A stretch of 64,000 nt of DNA. Origin: Mycolicibacterium phlei. Lineage in GTDB: Bacteria; Actinomycetota; Actinomycetes; Mycobacteriales; Mycobacteriaceae. The DNA is taken from positions 4,402,001-4,466,000 of the forward strand of contig NZ_CP014475.1 in NCBI RefSeq assembly GCF_001583415.1, given 5' to 3'. The notes under the pieces were generated by a model, which was given only the letters and a program-made list of their open reading frames with translations, had not been told where the DNA came from and did no database searches. Each line of letters opens with the position of its first letter. The first letter of the stretch is position 1. Positions 24,859-33,654 of the stretch are shown here, in pieces. Made by a program: the position numbers and the translations under genes.

Positions 24859-26507
24859 GGGTCATGGCCCAGCTCGCGATGGTGATGAACCTCGACAAGT
24901 GCATCGGGTGTCACACCTGTTCGGTTACCTGCAAACAGGCGTGGACCAACCGTCCCGGCACCGAGTACGTGTGGTTCAACAACGTCGAAACCCGTCCCGG
25001 ACAAGGTTATCCGCGCACCTACCAGGACCAGGAGCGCTGGCGCGGCGGCTGGATCCGGGACCGGCGTGGCCGGTTGCGGCTGCGCGACGGCGGGCGGCTG
25101 TCGAAGCTGCTGCGCATCTTCGCCAACCCGAAACTGCCCAGCATCTCCGACTACTACGAGCCGTGGACCTACGACTACGAGAACCTCACCAACGCACCAC
25201 TGGGCGACCAGATGCCCGTCGCGCCGCCGCGCAGCCTGATCAGCGGTGAGCCGATGAAGGTGTCGTGGTCGGCGAACTGGGACGACAACCTCGGCGGCGC
25301 ACCCGAGATCGTGCCCGGTGACCCGGTGCTGGCCAAGGTCAGTCAGCAGGTCCGTCTCGAACTCGAGCAGACGTTCATGTTCTATCTGCCGCGGATCTGC
25401 GAGCACTGCCTCAACCCGTCGTGCGTGGCGTCGTGCCCGTCCGGGGCGATGTACAAGCGCACCGAGGACGGCATCGTGCTCGTCGACCAGGACCGCTGCC
25501 GCGGCTGGCGGATGTGTGTGTCCGGATGTCCTTACAAGAAGGTGTATTTCAATCACAAGACCGGCAAGGCCGAGAAGTGCACGCTGTGCTACCCGCGCAT
25601 CGAGGTTGGCCTGCCGACGGTGTGTTCGGAGACCTGTGTGGGCCGGTTGCGCTACCTCGGGCTGGTGCTCTACGACGCCGACCGGGTGCTGGAGGCGGCG
25701 ACGGTGGAGAACGACACGGACCTCTACGAGGCGCAGCGGCGGGTGTTCCTCGACCCGTTCGACCCGCAGGTGATCGCCGCCGCCCGCCGGGAGCGGATCT
25801 CCGAGGAGTGGATCGAGGCCGCACAGCGCTCCCCGGTGTACGCGCTGATCGAAACCTACCGGGTGGCACTGCCGCTGCACCCGGAATTCCGCACCATGCC
25901 GATGGTCTGGTACATCCCGCCGCTGTCGCCGGTGGTGGACGCGGTGAGCCGCAGCGGCCACGACGGGGAGGACCTGGACAACCTGTTCGGTGCGCTGGAG
26001 GCGCTGCGCATCCCGATCGAGTACCTCGCCGGGTTGTTCACCGCGGGCGACACCGAGGTGGTGGCCGGGGTGCTGCGCCGCCTGGCCGCGATGCGGTCCT
26101 ACATGCGCGACGTCAACCTCGGCCGCGAGACACAGCCGCAGAAGGCAGAGGCGGTCGGGATGACCGAGGAACAGATCTACCAGATGTACCGGCTGCTCGC
26201 GCTCGCCAAGTACGAAGAGCGTTACGTGATTCCGACCGCCTACCACGTCGAGGCGGCCGGCCTTGAGGAACCCGGGTGCTCGCTGTCGTTCGAGGGCGGG
26301 CCCGGGATGTACGAGTCCGGCCCGTTCGGCGAGGCCAGCGGCACCCCGGTGCCCGTCGCCGTGGAGACCTTCCACGCGCTGCACCACCGACAGACCGATG
26401 AGGGCATGGCCGCCAACGAGACCCGACCGTCACGGGTCAACCTGCTCAACTGGGACGGCCGCGGCACCCCGCCGAACATGTTCCCGCCGACCGGGAGCTC
26501 GGGATGA
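24855..26507 (+). CDS. narH: Respiratory nitrate reductase beta subunit
   Basis: The 550-residue electron-transfer subunit with four Fe-S clusters linking NarI hemes to NarG. Cysteine motifs: KCIGCHTCSVTCKQAW near the N-terminus, CEHCLNPSCVASCPSGA, CRGWRMCVSGCPYKK (with Trp in place of one Cys, giving the known [3Fe-4S] cluster) and KCTLCYPRIEVGLPTVC. The start is the GTG at 24855, giving VRVMAQLAMVMNLDK as in M. tuberculosis NarH (MKVMAQ); it overlaps the narG stop by GTGA. Confidence 0.97.
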   Translation: MRVMAQLAMVMNLDKCIGCHTCSVTCKQAWTNRPGTEYVWFNNVETRPGQGYPRTYQDQERWRGGWIRDRRGRLRLRDGGRLSKLLRIFANPKLPSISDYYEPWTYDYENLTNAPLGDQMPVAPPRSLISGEPMKVSWSANWDDNLGGAPEIVPGDPVLAKVSQQVRLELEQTFMFYLPRICEHCLNPSCVASCPSGAMYKRTEDGIVLVDQDRCRGWRMCVSGCPYKKVYFNHKTGKAEKCTLCYPRIEVGLPTVCSETCVGRLRYLGLVLYDADRVLEAATVENDTDLYEAQRRVFLDPFDPQVIAAARRERISEEWIEAAQRSPVYALIETYRVALPLHPEFRTMPMVWYIPPLSPVVDAVSRSGHDGEDLDNLFGALEALRIPIEYLAGLFTAGDTEVVAGVLRRLAAMRSYMRDVNLGRETQPQKAEAVGMTEEQIYQMYRLLALAKYEERYVIPTAYHVEAAGLEEPGCSLSFEGGPGMYESGPFGEASGTPVPVAVETFHALHHRQTDEGMAANETRPSRVNLLNWDGRGTPPNMFPPTGSSG

Positions 26508-27136
26508 GGAAGCCGACCCTGGCCGACCGGCTGACCTGGCAGTGCGCGTCGCTGCTGCTGAGCTACCCCGACGAGCACCGGCTCGGCACCGCGGCCGAGT
26601 TGCTCGCTCACCTGAGCAGCCCTGCCGCCCAACAGTTCTCCCACACCATGACCGCGATCCGGGCGGCGGGTCCGCTGCGGGCCGCACAGGACTACGTCGC
26701 CACCTTCGACCTGCGCCGCCGCTGCACGCTGTACCTGACCTACTGGACGGCGGGCGACACCCGCAACCGCGGCGCGGCGATGCTGGCGTTCGCCGCCGCC
26801 TACCGGGCCGCAGGCGTGCCGCCGCCCGCCGGTGAGGCGCCCGACCACCTGCCCGTCGCGCTGGAGTTCGCCGCCACCGTCGACCCCGTCGCGGGCCGGC
26901 GGCTGCTGGCCGGGCACCGGGTGCCGATCGAGGTGCTGCACACGGCCCTGTGCGATATGAGCTCGCCGTACGCGCCGACCGTCGCCGCGGTGCTCACCAC
27001 CCTGCCCACGCCGAGCACCGCCGACCTGCAGCGGGCGCAGCGGCTGGCCGCCGAGGGCCCGCCCGCCGAAGCCGTCGGGCTGGCGCCGTTCACCCTGACC
27101 GTGCCGCCGCGCCGCGCGAGCCGAGGAGCGATCTGA
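26504..27136 (+). CDS. narJ: Nitrate reductase assembly chaperone
   Basis: A 210-residue cytoplasmic chaperone (TorD/NarJ family) that helps insert the molybdenum cofactor into NarG before it docks to NarI. Recognised by TWQCASLLLSYPD at the N-terminus, the YVATFDLRRRCTLYLTYW motif and the C-terminal helical part. Coupled to narH by ATGA overlap and followed one base later by narI. Confidence 0.93.
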   Translation: MRKPTLADRLTWQCASLLLSYPDEHRLGTAAELLAHLSSPAAQQFSHTMTAIRAAGPLRAAQDYVATFDLRRRCTLYLTYWTAGDTRNRGAAMLAFAAAYRAAGVPPPAGEAPDHLPVALEFAATVDPVAGRRLLAGHRVPIEVLHTALCDMSSPYAPTVAAVLTTLPTPSTADLQRAQRLAAEGPPAEAVGLAPFTLTVPPRRASRGAI

Positions 27137-27137
27137 C

Positions 27138-27869
27138 ATGTCCGGTCTCGAGATCTACTGGGACGTGGTGCCGTACGTCACCCTGGCGGTGCTGGCGGTC
27201 GGCATCTGGTGGCGCTACCGCTACGACAAGTTCGGCTGGACGACCCGCTCGTCGCAACTGTACGAGGCGAGGCTGCTGCGCATCGCCAGCCCGCTGTTCC
27301 ACTTCGGGATCCTGGTGGTCGTCGTCGGGCATGTGATCGGGCTGGTGATCCCGGAGTCATGGACCGACGCCGCCGGGCTCAGCGACCACGCCTATCACGT
27401 CCAGGCCCTGGTGCTCGGCGGCATCGCCGGGATCTGCACGCTGACCGGGATCGCGCTGCTGGTATACCGGCGGCGTACCACCGGGCCGGTGTTCATGGCG
27501 ACCACGGTCAACGACAAGATCATGTACCTGGTACTGGTACTGGCCATCGTCGCCGGGCTGTCGTGCACCCTGATCGGAGCGACACCCGTCGGCGCCGAGC
27601 ACGATTACCGACAGACCGTGGCCCCCTGGTTCCGGTCGATCTGGATCCTGCAGCCGCGCGGCGATCTGATGGTGCAGGCGCCCGCCTGGTTCCAGATCCA
27701 CGTGACGATCGCGTTGGTGCTGTTCTGCCTGTGGCCGTTCACCCGGCTGGTGCACGTGTTCAGCGCTCCGGTCGGCTACCTGTTCCGGCCCTACATCGTG
27801 TACCGCAGCCGCGACGTCGAGACCGGTAGGCAGCTGGTCGGATCACACCCGCCCCGGCGCGGATGGTGA
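27138..27869 (+). CDS. narI: Nitrate reductase gamma subunit (cytochrome b)
   Basis: A 243-residue membrane subunit with five helices that takes electrons from menaquinol and holds two b hemes. Candidate heme histidines are in LFHFGILVVVVGHVIG near the N-terminus and in the last helix region (IHVTIALVL and TRLVHVFSAP). It ends the narKGHJI operon; a DosR-box-like palindrome begins 8 bases after the stop and belongs to the next unit. Confidence 0.95.
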   Translation: MSGLEIYWDVVPYVTLAVLAVGIWWRYRYDKFGWTTRSSQLYEARLLRIASPLFHFGILVVVVGHVIGLVIPESWTDAAGLSDHAYHVQALVLGGIAGICTLTGIALLVYRRRTTGPVFMATTVNDKIMYLVLVLAIVAGLSCTLIGATPVGAEHDYRQTVAPWFRSIWILQPRGDLMVQAPAWFQIHVTIALVLFCLWPFTRLVHVFSAPVGYLFRPYIVYRSRDVETGRQLVGSHPPRRGW

Positions 27870-27877
27870 TCTGCGAT

Positions 27878-27895
27878 AAGGACTTTGGTCCCTGG
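27878..27895. promoter_or_regulatory. DosR box upstream of fdxA
   Basis: AAGGACTTTGGTCCCTGG matches the DosR consensus GGGACTTTNGNCCC with one mismatch in the core. It lies 56 bases before the fdxA start, a usual distance for activation. Confidence 0.75.
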
Positions 27896-27950
27896 ATCTG
27901 AAGCCCTTCGGCTCGGGACCGGCGCGCGCGCTCGGCTCGACAATGTCGGC

Positions 27951-28298
27951 ATGGCTTACGTGATCAGCAGCGCTTGCGTGGATGTGATGCACAAGTCGTG
28001 TGTGCCGGAGTGCCCGGTGGACTGCATCTATGAGGGTGCCCGGACGATGTACATCAACCCCAACGAGTGCGTCGACTGCGGCGCCTGCCGGCTGGCGTGC
28101 GAAGAGGACGCGATCTTCTACGAGACCGACCTGCCCGAGAGCGAGCGGCAGCACCTGGCCGACAACGCCGCGTTCTTCACCGAGATCCTGCCAGGCCGCG
28201 ACGCCCCGCTGGGTGACCCGGGCGGTGCGGCCGCGCTGGGCCGGGTCGGGGTGGACACCCCGCTCGTCGCGGCGATGGCCCCGCGCAACAAGAACTGA
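27951..28298 (+). CDS. fdxA: FdxA, 7Fe ferredoxin
   Basis: A 115-residue ferredoxin with one [3Fe-4S] and one [4Fe-4S] cluster. The cysteine motifs CVDVMHKSCVPECPVDC and CVDCGACRLACEEDAI are at the N-terminus; the C-terminal extension DNAAFFTEILPGRDAPLG and VDTPLVAA is characteristic of the M. tuberculosis FdxA (Rv2007c) type, a DosR-regulon member. It would carry low-potential electrons under hypoxia. The ATG at 27951 is chosen because MAYVI begins the family. Confidence 0.95.
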   Translation: MAYVISSACVDVMHKSCVPECPVDCIYEGARTMYINPNECVDCGACRLACEEDAIFYETDLPESERQHLADNAAFFTEILPGRDAPLGDPGGAAALGRVGVDTPLVAAMAPRNKN

Positions 28299-28341
28299 GG
28301 GACCTTCCCGAAAAGCCCGACAAAAAGGACTTAAGCCCCTT
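28298..28341. promoter_or_regulatory. DosR-box pair upstream of the acyltransferase gene
   Basis: The better site is AAGGACTTAAGCCCC at 28326-28340 (GGGACTTAAGTCCC with two changes), 36 bases before the acyltransferase start. A weaker GAGGGACCTTCCCGA at 28298-28312 overlaps the fdxA stop. Two sites in tandem are typical of strongly DosR-induced genes. Confidence 0.65.
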
Positions 28342-28375
28342 CAGCCCAGCTCAGCGGCACGAAAAACTACAGATT

Positions 28376-29794
28376 ATGGAGCAGCTCACCACGCTGGATG
28401 CGGGGTTCCTTCAGGCGGAGGACTCCGATCCGCACGCCAGCCTCGCGATCGGCGCGGTGGCTGTTCTCGCCGGCCCGATGCCGGACTTCGAGACGCTGAG
28501 CGCCCAGCTGGGTGAGCGCATCATGACGGCGCCGCGGTTCCGTCAGGTGCTGCGCACCCATCCGCTGGATCTCGAGCCTCCGGAGTGGGTGGACGACGAG
28601 GCGTTCGACCTCTCACACCACGTCCGGCTGGCCGCACTGCCGCGGCCCGGCGACGACGCGGCGCTGAACCGGTTCGTCGCCGACGTGATGGAGCGACGGC
28701 TGGACCGCGACCGGCCACTGTGGGAGTGCTGGGTCGTCGACGGCCTGGCCCACAACCGGTGGGCGGTCCTGGTCAAGATCCACCACTGCGTGGCCGACGG
28801 TGTCGCGGCGACTCATCTGCTGACCCAGCTCTGCGACGCCCCCGTTGAGAGCCACACCGAGGGGCGTGCCGAGCAGGCCAGTGAGGGGGGCGGCCGGGAG
28901 GATCGACGGCGACTGCCGACGGTCTCGCTGAACCCGGCCGACTGGGTGACCTGGGCGTGGCGGACGTCGTGTGGGGTGACGTCCGCCACGACCCAGGCTC
29001 TTCACGGCGGCCTGGACCTGGCCGCCGGCCTGCTGCGCCCGGCGGCCACGTCGTCTCTGACCGGTCCGGTGTCGGACATGCGGCGCTACGCCACCGTCGA
29101 GGTGTCGATGGCCGACGTCGAGTCGGTCTGCGAACGCTTCGGTGTGACGGTCAACGACGTCGCGCTGGCCGCGATCACCGACAGCTTCCGCACCATGCTG
29201 CTGCGCCGCGGGGAGAAGCCGCGGCGCACGTCGCTGCGCACCCTGGTGCCGGTCTCGGTGCGTCCGGAGGACGCCACCGGCACCCCCGACAACCGTGTCT
29301 CGGTCATGCTGCCGTACCTGCCGGTGGACAAGTCCGACCCGATCCAGCAGCTGCGCGCCGTGCACGAGCGGATGACCCGCGCCAAGGGCAGCGGCCAGAG
29401 CCAGGCGGGCAGCGCGCTCATCGCCGCGAGCAGGCTCATCCCGTTCCCGGTGACGGCGTGGGCGGTGCGGGCACTGACCCGGCTGCCGCAGCGCGGTGTG
29501 GTCACGCTGGCCACCAACGTGCCCGGACCCCGCAAGCGGGTGTATCTGGCCGGCCGCGAGGTGATCCGGCTGCTGCCGGTTCTGCCGCTGGCGATGCAAC
29601 TGCGTACCGGCGTGGCGATCCTGAGCTACGCTGACCACCTCGCCTTCGGCATCATCGGCGACTACGACGCGGCACCGGATGTCGGCGAACTCGCCGACGG
29701 GATCGCACACGCCGTGAGCCGGCTGGCCGAGTTGAGCCACGGGCACTGGCGCTGCACCCCCGCGGGCACGCTGGCACTGGTAGAGGGAGGCTGA
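28376..29794 (+). CDS. WS/DGAT-type O-acyltransferase (triacylglycerol synthase, Tgs family)
   Basis: A 472-residue bifunctional wax-ester/diacylglycerol acyltransferase that makes storage triacylglycerol from diacylglycerol and acyl-CoA. The catalytic motif HHCVADG (HHxxxDG) is in VKIHHCVADGVAA; other family marks are MEQLTTLDAGFLQAE at the start, PLWECWVVDGL and the C-terminal NVPGPRKRVYLAGR. In M. tuberculosis tgs1 (Rv3130c) is a main DosR target and makes lipid droplets in hypoxia; the adjacent PPOX gene resembles Rv3129, its neighbour there. I avoid a symbol because several Tgs paralogues exist. Confidence 0.9.
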   Translation: MEQLTTLDAGFLQAEDSDPHASLAIGAVAVLAGPMPDFETLSAQLGERIMTAPRFRQVLRTHPLDLEPPEWVDDEAFDLSHHVRLAALPRPGDDAALNRFVADVMERRLDRDRPLWECWVVDGLAHNRWAVLVKIHHCVADGVAATHLLTQLCDAPVESHTEGRAEQASEGGGREDRRRLPTVSLNPADWVTWAWRTSCGVTSATTQALHGGLDLAAGLLRPAATSSLTGPVSDMRRYATVEVSMADVESVCERFGVTVNDVALAAITDSFRTMLLRRGEKPRRTSLRTLVPVSVRPEDATGTPDNRVSVMLPYLPVDKSDPIQQLRAVHERMTRAKGSGQSQAGSALIAASRLIPFPVTAWAVRALTRLPQRGVVTLATNVPGPRKRVYLAGREVIRLLPVLPLAMQLRTGVAILSYADHLAFGIIGDYDAAPDVGELADGIAHAVSRLAELSHGHWRCTPAGTLALVEGG

Positions 29795-29814
29795 ACGATG
29801 GCTGGGTTGATCCA

Positions 29815-30243
29815 ATGACGAAGGGCCGCCACCTCGACGTCCTCAACCGCAGGCAGTGCCTGGATCGGCTTCAGCAGGTGCGGGTCGGGCGTCTGGTGTT
29901 CACCGAGGACGCGCTGCCCGCGGTGCAGCCGGTCAACTTCCGGCTGTGGCGCGACGACGTGGCGATCCGGGTGGCGGGCGGGCCGAAACTGGCCGCGGCC
30001 GCCCACAATCAGGTGGTGGCGTTCGAGGCCGACGAGCTCGATCCCGACCTGCGCAGCGGGTGGAGCGTGACCGTCGTCGGGCACGCCGAACCGGTCACCG
30101 ACATCGACGAACTCGTGGAACTGTCAGGCACTTTCATCGAGCCGTGGGTCGAGGGGCAGCGCGACCACTTCATCCGCATCCGGGCCGAGAAGATCACCGG
30201 CCGCGAGTTCCGCGACTCCGGCGCGCCGCACTACGAGGCCTGA
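29815..30243 (+). CDS. PPOX-family flavin/F420-binding split-barrel protein
   Basis: A 142-residue protein of the pyridoxamine-5'-phosphate-oxidase-like superfamily (Rv3129-like). Key stretches are LQQVRVGRLVFTEDALPAVQPVNF, the GPKLAAAAHNQVVAFEADELD strand pair and GWSVTVVGHAEPV. These bind FMN, F420 or heme-like ligands; the reaction is not known. It lies 20 bases after the acyltransferase and is convergent with the SulP gene, the coding ends overlapping by 13 bases. Confidence 0.82.
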   Translation: MTKGRHLDVLNRRQCLDRLQQVRVGRLVFTEDALPAVQPVNFRLWRDDVAIRVAGGPKLAAAAHNQVVAFEADELDPDLRSGWSVTVVGHAEPVTDIDELVELSGTFIEPWVEGQRDHFIRIRAEKITGREFRDSGAPHYEA

Positions 30244-31910
30244 TCGCGGTCGCGGAACGCCTCGACGACCGCCGACAGCGTCAGGTAGATCCGGTCCTCC
30301 CCGATCTTGGGGATCATGCCCGCCGCGGCCAGTGCGTCGCGCAGATCCTGTTTGACGCGGGCCATCGCGAACGTGATCCCCCGGCGCTGCAGTTCCTGCC
30401 GCAGTGTGTCGAGCGCGTCCAGCGCGGTCAGGTCGACCTCCACGTTGGCGTCGGCGTTGAGCACGAACCACTCCACCGGGGTGTCGTTGGCGTCGACCGC
30501 GGCCAGCGCACGCCGCCGGAAGTCCTCGGCGTTGGCGAAGCACAGCGGCGCGTCGTAGCGGTAGATCACCAGTCCCGGAACGGGTTTGGCGTTCGGGTAG
30601 TCCTCGACGTCATGCATGCCTGGCACCCCGGGCACGAAGCCCAGCACGCTGTCGTGGGCGTGCGCCATCCGGCGCAGCAGGTCCAGGATCGACAGCCCGA
30701 CCGCCGTCAGCACCCCGTAGAGCACGCCGAGCGTGAGCACCGCGACCGTCGTCGCCAGCGCCAGCACCAGCTCGCTGCGCCGGAACCGCGCCAACCGCCG
30801 GAACGCGGCGAGATCGACGAGCCTGCCCGCCGCGTAGATGACCAGCGCCCCGAGCGCGGCCAGCGGGAAGTTCGCCAGCACCCCGCGGCCGGCCACCAGT
30901 ACCAGCACCACCGCGACGATGCACACCAGCGAGTACATCTGGGTGCGCCCGCCGACCGAGTCCGCCAGCGCCGTCCGGGATCCGCTGGAGCTGACCGGAA
31001 ACCCCTGCGCCATACCGACACCGAGGTTCGCGACACCCAGGGCGCGCAACTCGGTGTTCGCGTCGACCTCGCCGCCGGAGCGGGCGGCGAACGCGCGCGC
31101 CGTCAGCACGTTGTCGGAGAACCCGACGATCGCCACCCCGACCGCGGGCAGTAGCAGCGCGGCCAGATCCGCCGGTTGCACCTGCGGCACACCGATTTCC
31201 GGGAAACCAGCCGGGATGACGCCGACGACCTGGATGCCGACCGACTCCACGGACAGCACCAGCCCGGCGACCGTCGCCGCGAGCACCGCGATCAGCGGAC
31301 CCGGCCAGCGCGGCGCCCAGCGGTCGAGCGCCCACAGCAGCGCCAGCACCCCGGCGGCCAGGATCACCGTCGGCCAGTGCACCGACGTCAGGTTGCGGAT
31401 GAAGGACTGCGCCAGCGCGGTGAACTCATCACCGGAAACCGTTATCCCCGAGACCTTTCCGAGCTGGCTGGCGATCATCAGCACCGCCACCCCGGTCATG
31501 TAGCCGGTCAGCACCGGACCGGACAGCAGGTTGGCCAGGAACCCGACCCGGGCCAGCGAACCCACCAGGCACAGCACTCCCACCACCAGCGCCAGCGCCG
31601 CCGACAGCGCGACGTAGCGGGCGCCGTCACCGGCGGCCAGCGGTGCCACCACCGCCGCCGTCATCAGCGCGGTGGTGGACTCCGGGCCCACCGACAGCTG
31701 CCGTGACGACCCCAGCACCGCGTAGACGCCCAGGGCGACGACGGCGGCCCACAGCCCGGCGATGACCGGCACTCCGGCCAGCGCCGCGTACGCCATCACC
31801 TGCGGCACCAGGTAGGCCGTCACCGTCAGGCCGGCGAGGACGTCGCCGCGCAGCCAGCGCCGCTGATACCCCGTCAGCGTCGCCAGCCCGGGCGCCCAGC
31901 CCCCGCTCAC
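30231..31910 (-). CDS. SulP-family anion transporter with STAS domain
   Basis: A 559-residue permease. The N-terminal half has the sulfate-transporter motif GLTVTAYLVPQVMAYAALAGVPVIAGLW and GSSRQLSVGPESTTALM; about 11-12 helices follow, with SSSGSRTALADSVGGRTQ in the middle. The C-terminal STAS domain covers roughly residues 440-555 (VIYRYDAPLCFANAEDFRRR, WFVLNADANVEVDLTALDAL). It may move sulfate, bicarbonate or nitrate-like anions. The GTG start at 31910 overlaps the sensor-kinase stop (GTGA), so its translation is coupled to that of the kinase. M. tuberculosis also has a SulP gene (Rv1739c) near narK2. Confidence 0.87.
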   Translation of the reverse strand: MSGGWAPGLATLTGYQRRWLRGDVLAGLTVTAYLVPQVMAYAALAGVPVIAGLWAAVVALGVYAVLGSSRQLSVGPESTTALMTAAVVAPLAAGDGARYVALSAALALVVGVLCLVGSLARVGFLANLLSGPVLTGYMTGVAVLMIASQLGKVSGITVSGDEFTALAQSFIRNLTSVHWPTVILAAGVLALLWALDRWAPRWPGPLIAVLAATVAGLVLSVESVGIQVVGVIPAGFPEIGVPQVQPADLAALLLPAVGVAIVGFSDNVLTARAFAARSGGEVDANTELRALGVANLGVGMAQGFPVSSSGSRTALADSVGGRTQMYSLVCIVAVVLVLVAGRGVLANFPLAALGALVIYAAGRLVDLAAFRRLARFRRSELVLALATTVAVLTLGVLYGVLTAVGLSILDLLRRMAHAHDSVLGFVPGVPGMHDVEDYPNAKPVPGLVIYRYDAPLCFANAEDFRRRALAAVDANDTPVEWFVLNADANVEVDLTALDALDTLRQELQRRGITFAMARVKQDLRDALAAAGMIPKIGEDRIYLTLSAVVEAFRDRDQAS

Positions 31911-33604
31911 GCCAGCGGCGCGGACCAGCGCAGCCGGGTTCCGCCCGCGGGGCCCGGTTCGACCACGAACTCCCCGCCGACCTCGTCGGCGCGGAGCCGC
32001 AGGTTGTTCAGCCCGCTGGGGGTGGTGTCCGGGGGGATGCCGCAGCCGTCGTCGACGACCTCTATGCACAGGTCGTCGCCGACCGAGACGCTGACCGTCA
32101 GCGTGCTGGCCTGGGCGTGGCGCACCGCGTTGCTGACCGCCTCACGCACGACGGCCTCGGCGTGGTCGGCCAGGGTGGCGTCGATGACCGACAGCGGCCC
32201 GGAGTACTGCACCGAGGTGCGCAGCCCGGACCCGGAGAACGACGCGATCGCCTCGTCGAGGCGCTGGCGCAGCCGGGTGGAGCCGGCGTTGCGGCTGTGC
32301 AGGTCGAAGATCGTCGTGCGGATCTCGGAGATGACGTCCTGCAGATCGTCGACGCACTGGTCGAGCCGCTCCTGGACCTCGGTGACGCGGGCCCGCGCGA
32401 TGGTGCCCTGCAGGGCCAGGCCGACCGCGAAGAGCCGCTGGATGACGTGGTCGTGCAGGTCGCGGGCGATGCGGTCGCGGTCGGCGAGCACGTCGAGCTC
32501 GTGCATCCGCCGCTGCGTGGTGGCCAGCTGCCAGGCCAGTGCCGCCTGGTTGGCGAACGCCGCCATCATGTCCACCTCGTCGTCACGGAACGGCGGCCTG
32601 CCCGGCGCGCGGACCGCGACCAGGACACCGGCGACCGCGTCGGAGGCCAGCAGCGGCAGCACCAGCGCCGGACCGGTCGCATCGGTGCCGGGCGCCAGCG
32701 TGATGCTGGTGAAGCTGCCGGGCTCCCGCTGCCGGAACACCTCGCCGACGGTGGTGCCCTCGGTCGGCACCGCGCGCGGTCGGGGGATCGCCTCGTCGCC
32801 GGCGGTGGCGACGACCGCGAGCTCGTCGACCGAGTCGACGGGTTCGTCGAGGTCGGCGGGTACCGCGACGAGGGTCAGGTCGGCGCCGGACAGCGTCAGG
32901 CACTTCTCGGCCACCATGTGGAACACCGTCGCCGGTTCGGTGCCGGACAGCAGCTCGGTGGCGATGTCGCGGGTGGCCTCGATCCAGGACTGCCGGGTCC
33001 GCGACTGCTCGTAGAGCCGGGCGTTCTCGATGGCGATACCGGCCGCGGCCGCCAGCGCCTGCACCAGCACCTCGTCGTCCTCGCTGAACGGCAGGCCGTC
33101 GCGCTTCTCGGTCAAGTACAGGTTGCCGAACACCGAGTCGCGGATGCGCACCGGCACCCCGAGGAAGGTCTTCATCGGCGGGTGGTTCTGCGGGAAGCCG
33201 ACCGACGACGGGTGATACGAGATGTTCTCCAGCCGAATCGGTTTCGGGTCGTCGATGAGCACGCCCAGCACGCCGCGACCCTCGGGGAGGTGCCCGATGG
33301 CGCGGGCCTCCTCCTCGCCGATGCCCTCGTAGATGAACTCGACGAGCTCGTGGTCGTGGCCGCGCACCCCGAGCGCCCCGTAGCGGGCGTCGACGAGTTC
33401 GATCGCGGTGCGCACGATGGTCTTGAGGGTCTGGTCGAGTTCCAGACCGGAGGTGACGACGAGCATCGCGTCGACCAGGCCGTTCAGCCGGTCCCCGCCC
33501 TCGACGATCTCCTCGACCCGCTCCTGCATCTCCATGAGCAGTTCGCGGAGCCGTAGCTGCGACAGGGTATCCCGCAGTGGGCGCGGTCTCGGATCGGCTG
33601 TCAC
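31907..33604 (-). CDS. devS: DosS/DosT-type heme redox/O2 sensor histidine kinase
   Basis: A 565-residue kinase with GAF-A, GAF-B, HisKA_3 and HATPase domains. GAF-A (about 45-195) keeps the heme histidine, H141 in NHPPMKTFLGVPV, and Y163 in GNLYLTEK, the position of DosS Tyr171. The phospho-accepting histidine is H384 in RDRIARDLHDHVIQ; ATP motifs are VREAVSNAVRHA and VVDDGCGIP. It should sense O2, NO or CO through heme and phosphorylate DosR. Gene order kinase-pfkB-hspX matches the M. tuberculosis dosT locus. The start is the GTG at 33604, where similarity (RPLRDTLSQLRLREL) begins. The regulator gene lies 11 kb away. Confidence 0.93.
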   Translation of the reverse strand: MTADPRPRPLRDTLSQLRLRELLMEMQERVEEIVEGGDRLNGLVDAMLVVTSGLELDQTLKTIVRTAIELVDARYGALGVRGHDHELVEFIYEGIGEEEARAIGHLPEGRGVLGVLIDDPKPIRLENISYHPSSVGFPQNHPPMKTFLGVPVRIRDSVFGNLYLTEKRDGLPFSEDDEVLVQALAAAAGIAIENARLYEQSRTRQSWIEATRDIATELLSGTEPATVFHMVAEKCLTLSGADLTLVAVPADLDEPVDSVDELAVVATAGDEAIPRPRAVPTEGTTVGEVFRQREPGSFTSITLAPGTDATGPALVLPLLASDAVAGVLVAVRAPGRPPFRDDEVDMMAAFANQAALAWQLATTQRRMHELDVLADRDRIARDLHDHVIQRLFAVGLALQGTIARARVTEVQERLDQCVDDLQDVISEIRTTIFDLHSRNAGSTRLRQRLDEAIASFSGSGLRTSVQYSGPLSVIDATLADHAEAVVREAVSNAVRHAQASTLTVSVSVGDDLCIEVVDDGCGIPPDTTPSGLNNLRLRADEVGGEFVVEPGPAGGTRLRWSAPLA

Positions 33605-33654
33605 ACCGCTATCGTGCCATCCACCGCTGGCGCGCTCGCCGGATCGGCCCAACT

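Noticed and set aside
31911..32069. Upstream start for the SulP gene
   Set aside because: The frame extends into the kinase gene, but the residues are not SulP-like; the GTG overlapping the kinase stop fits coupling and the family start.
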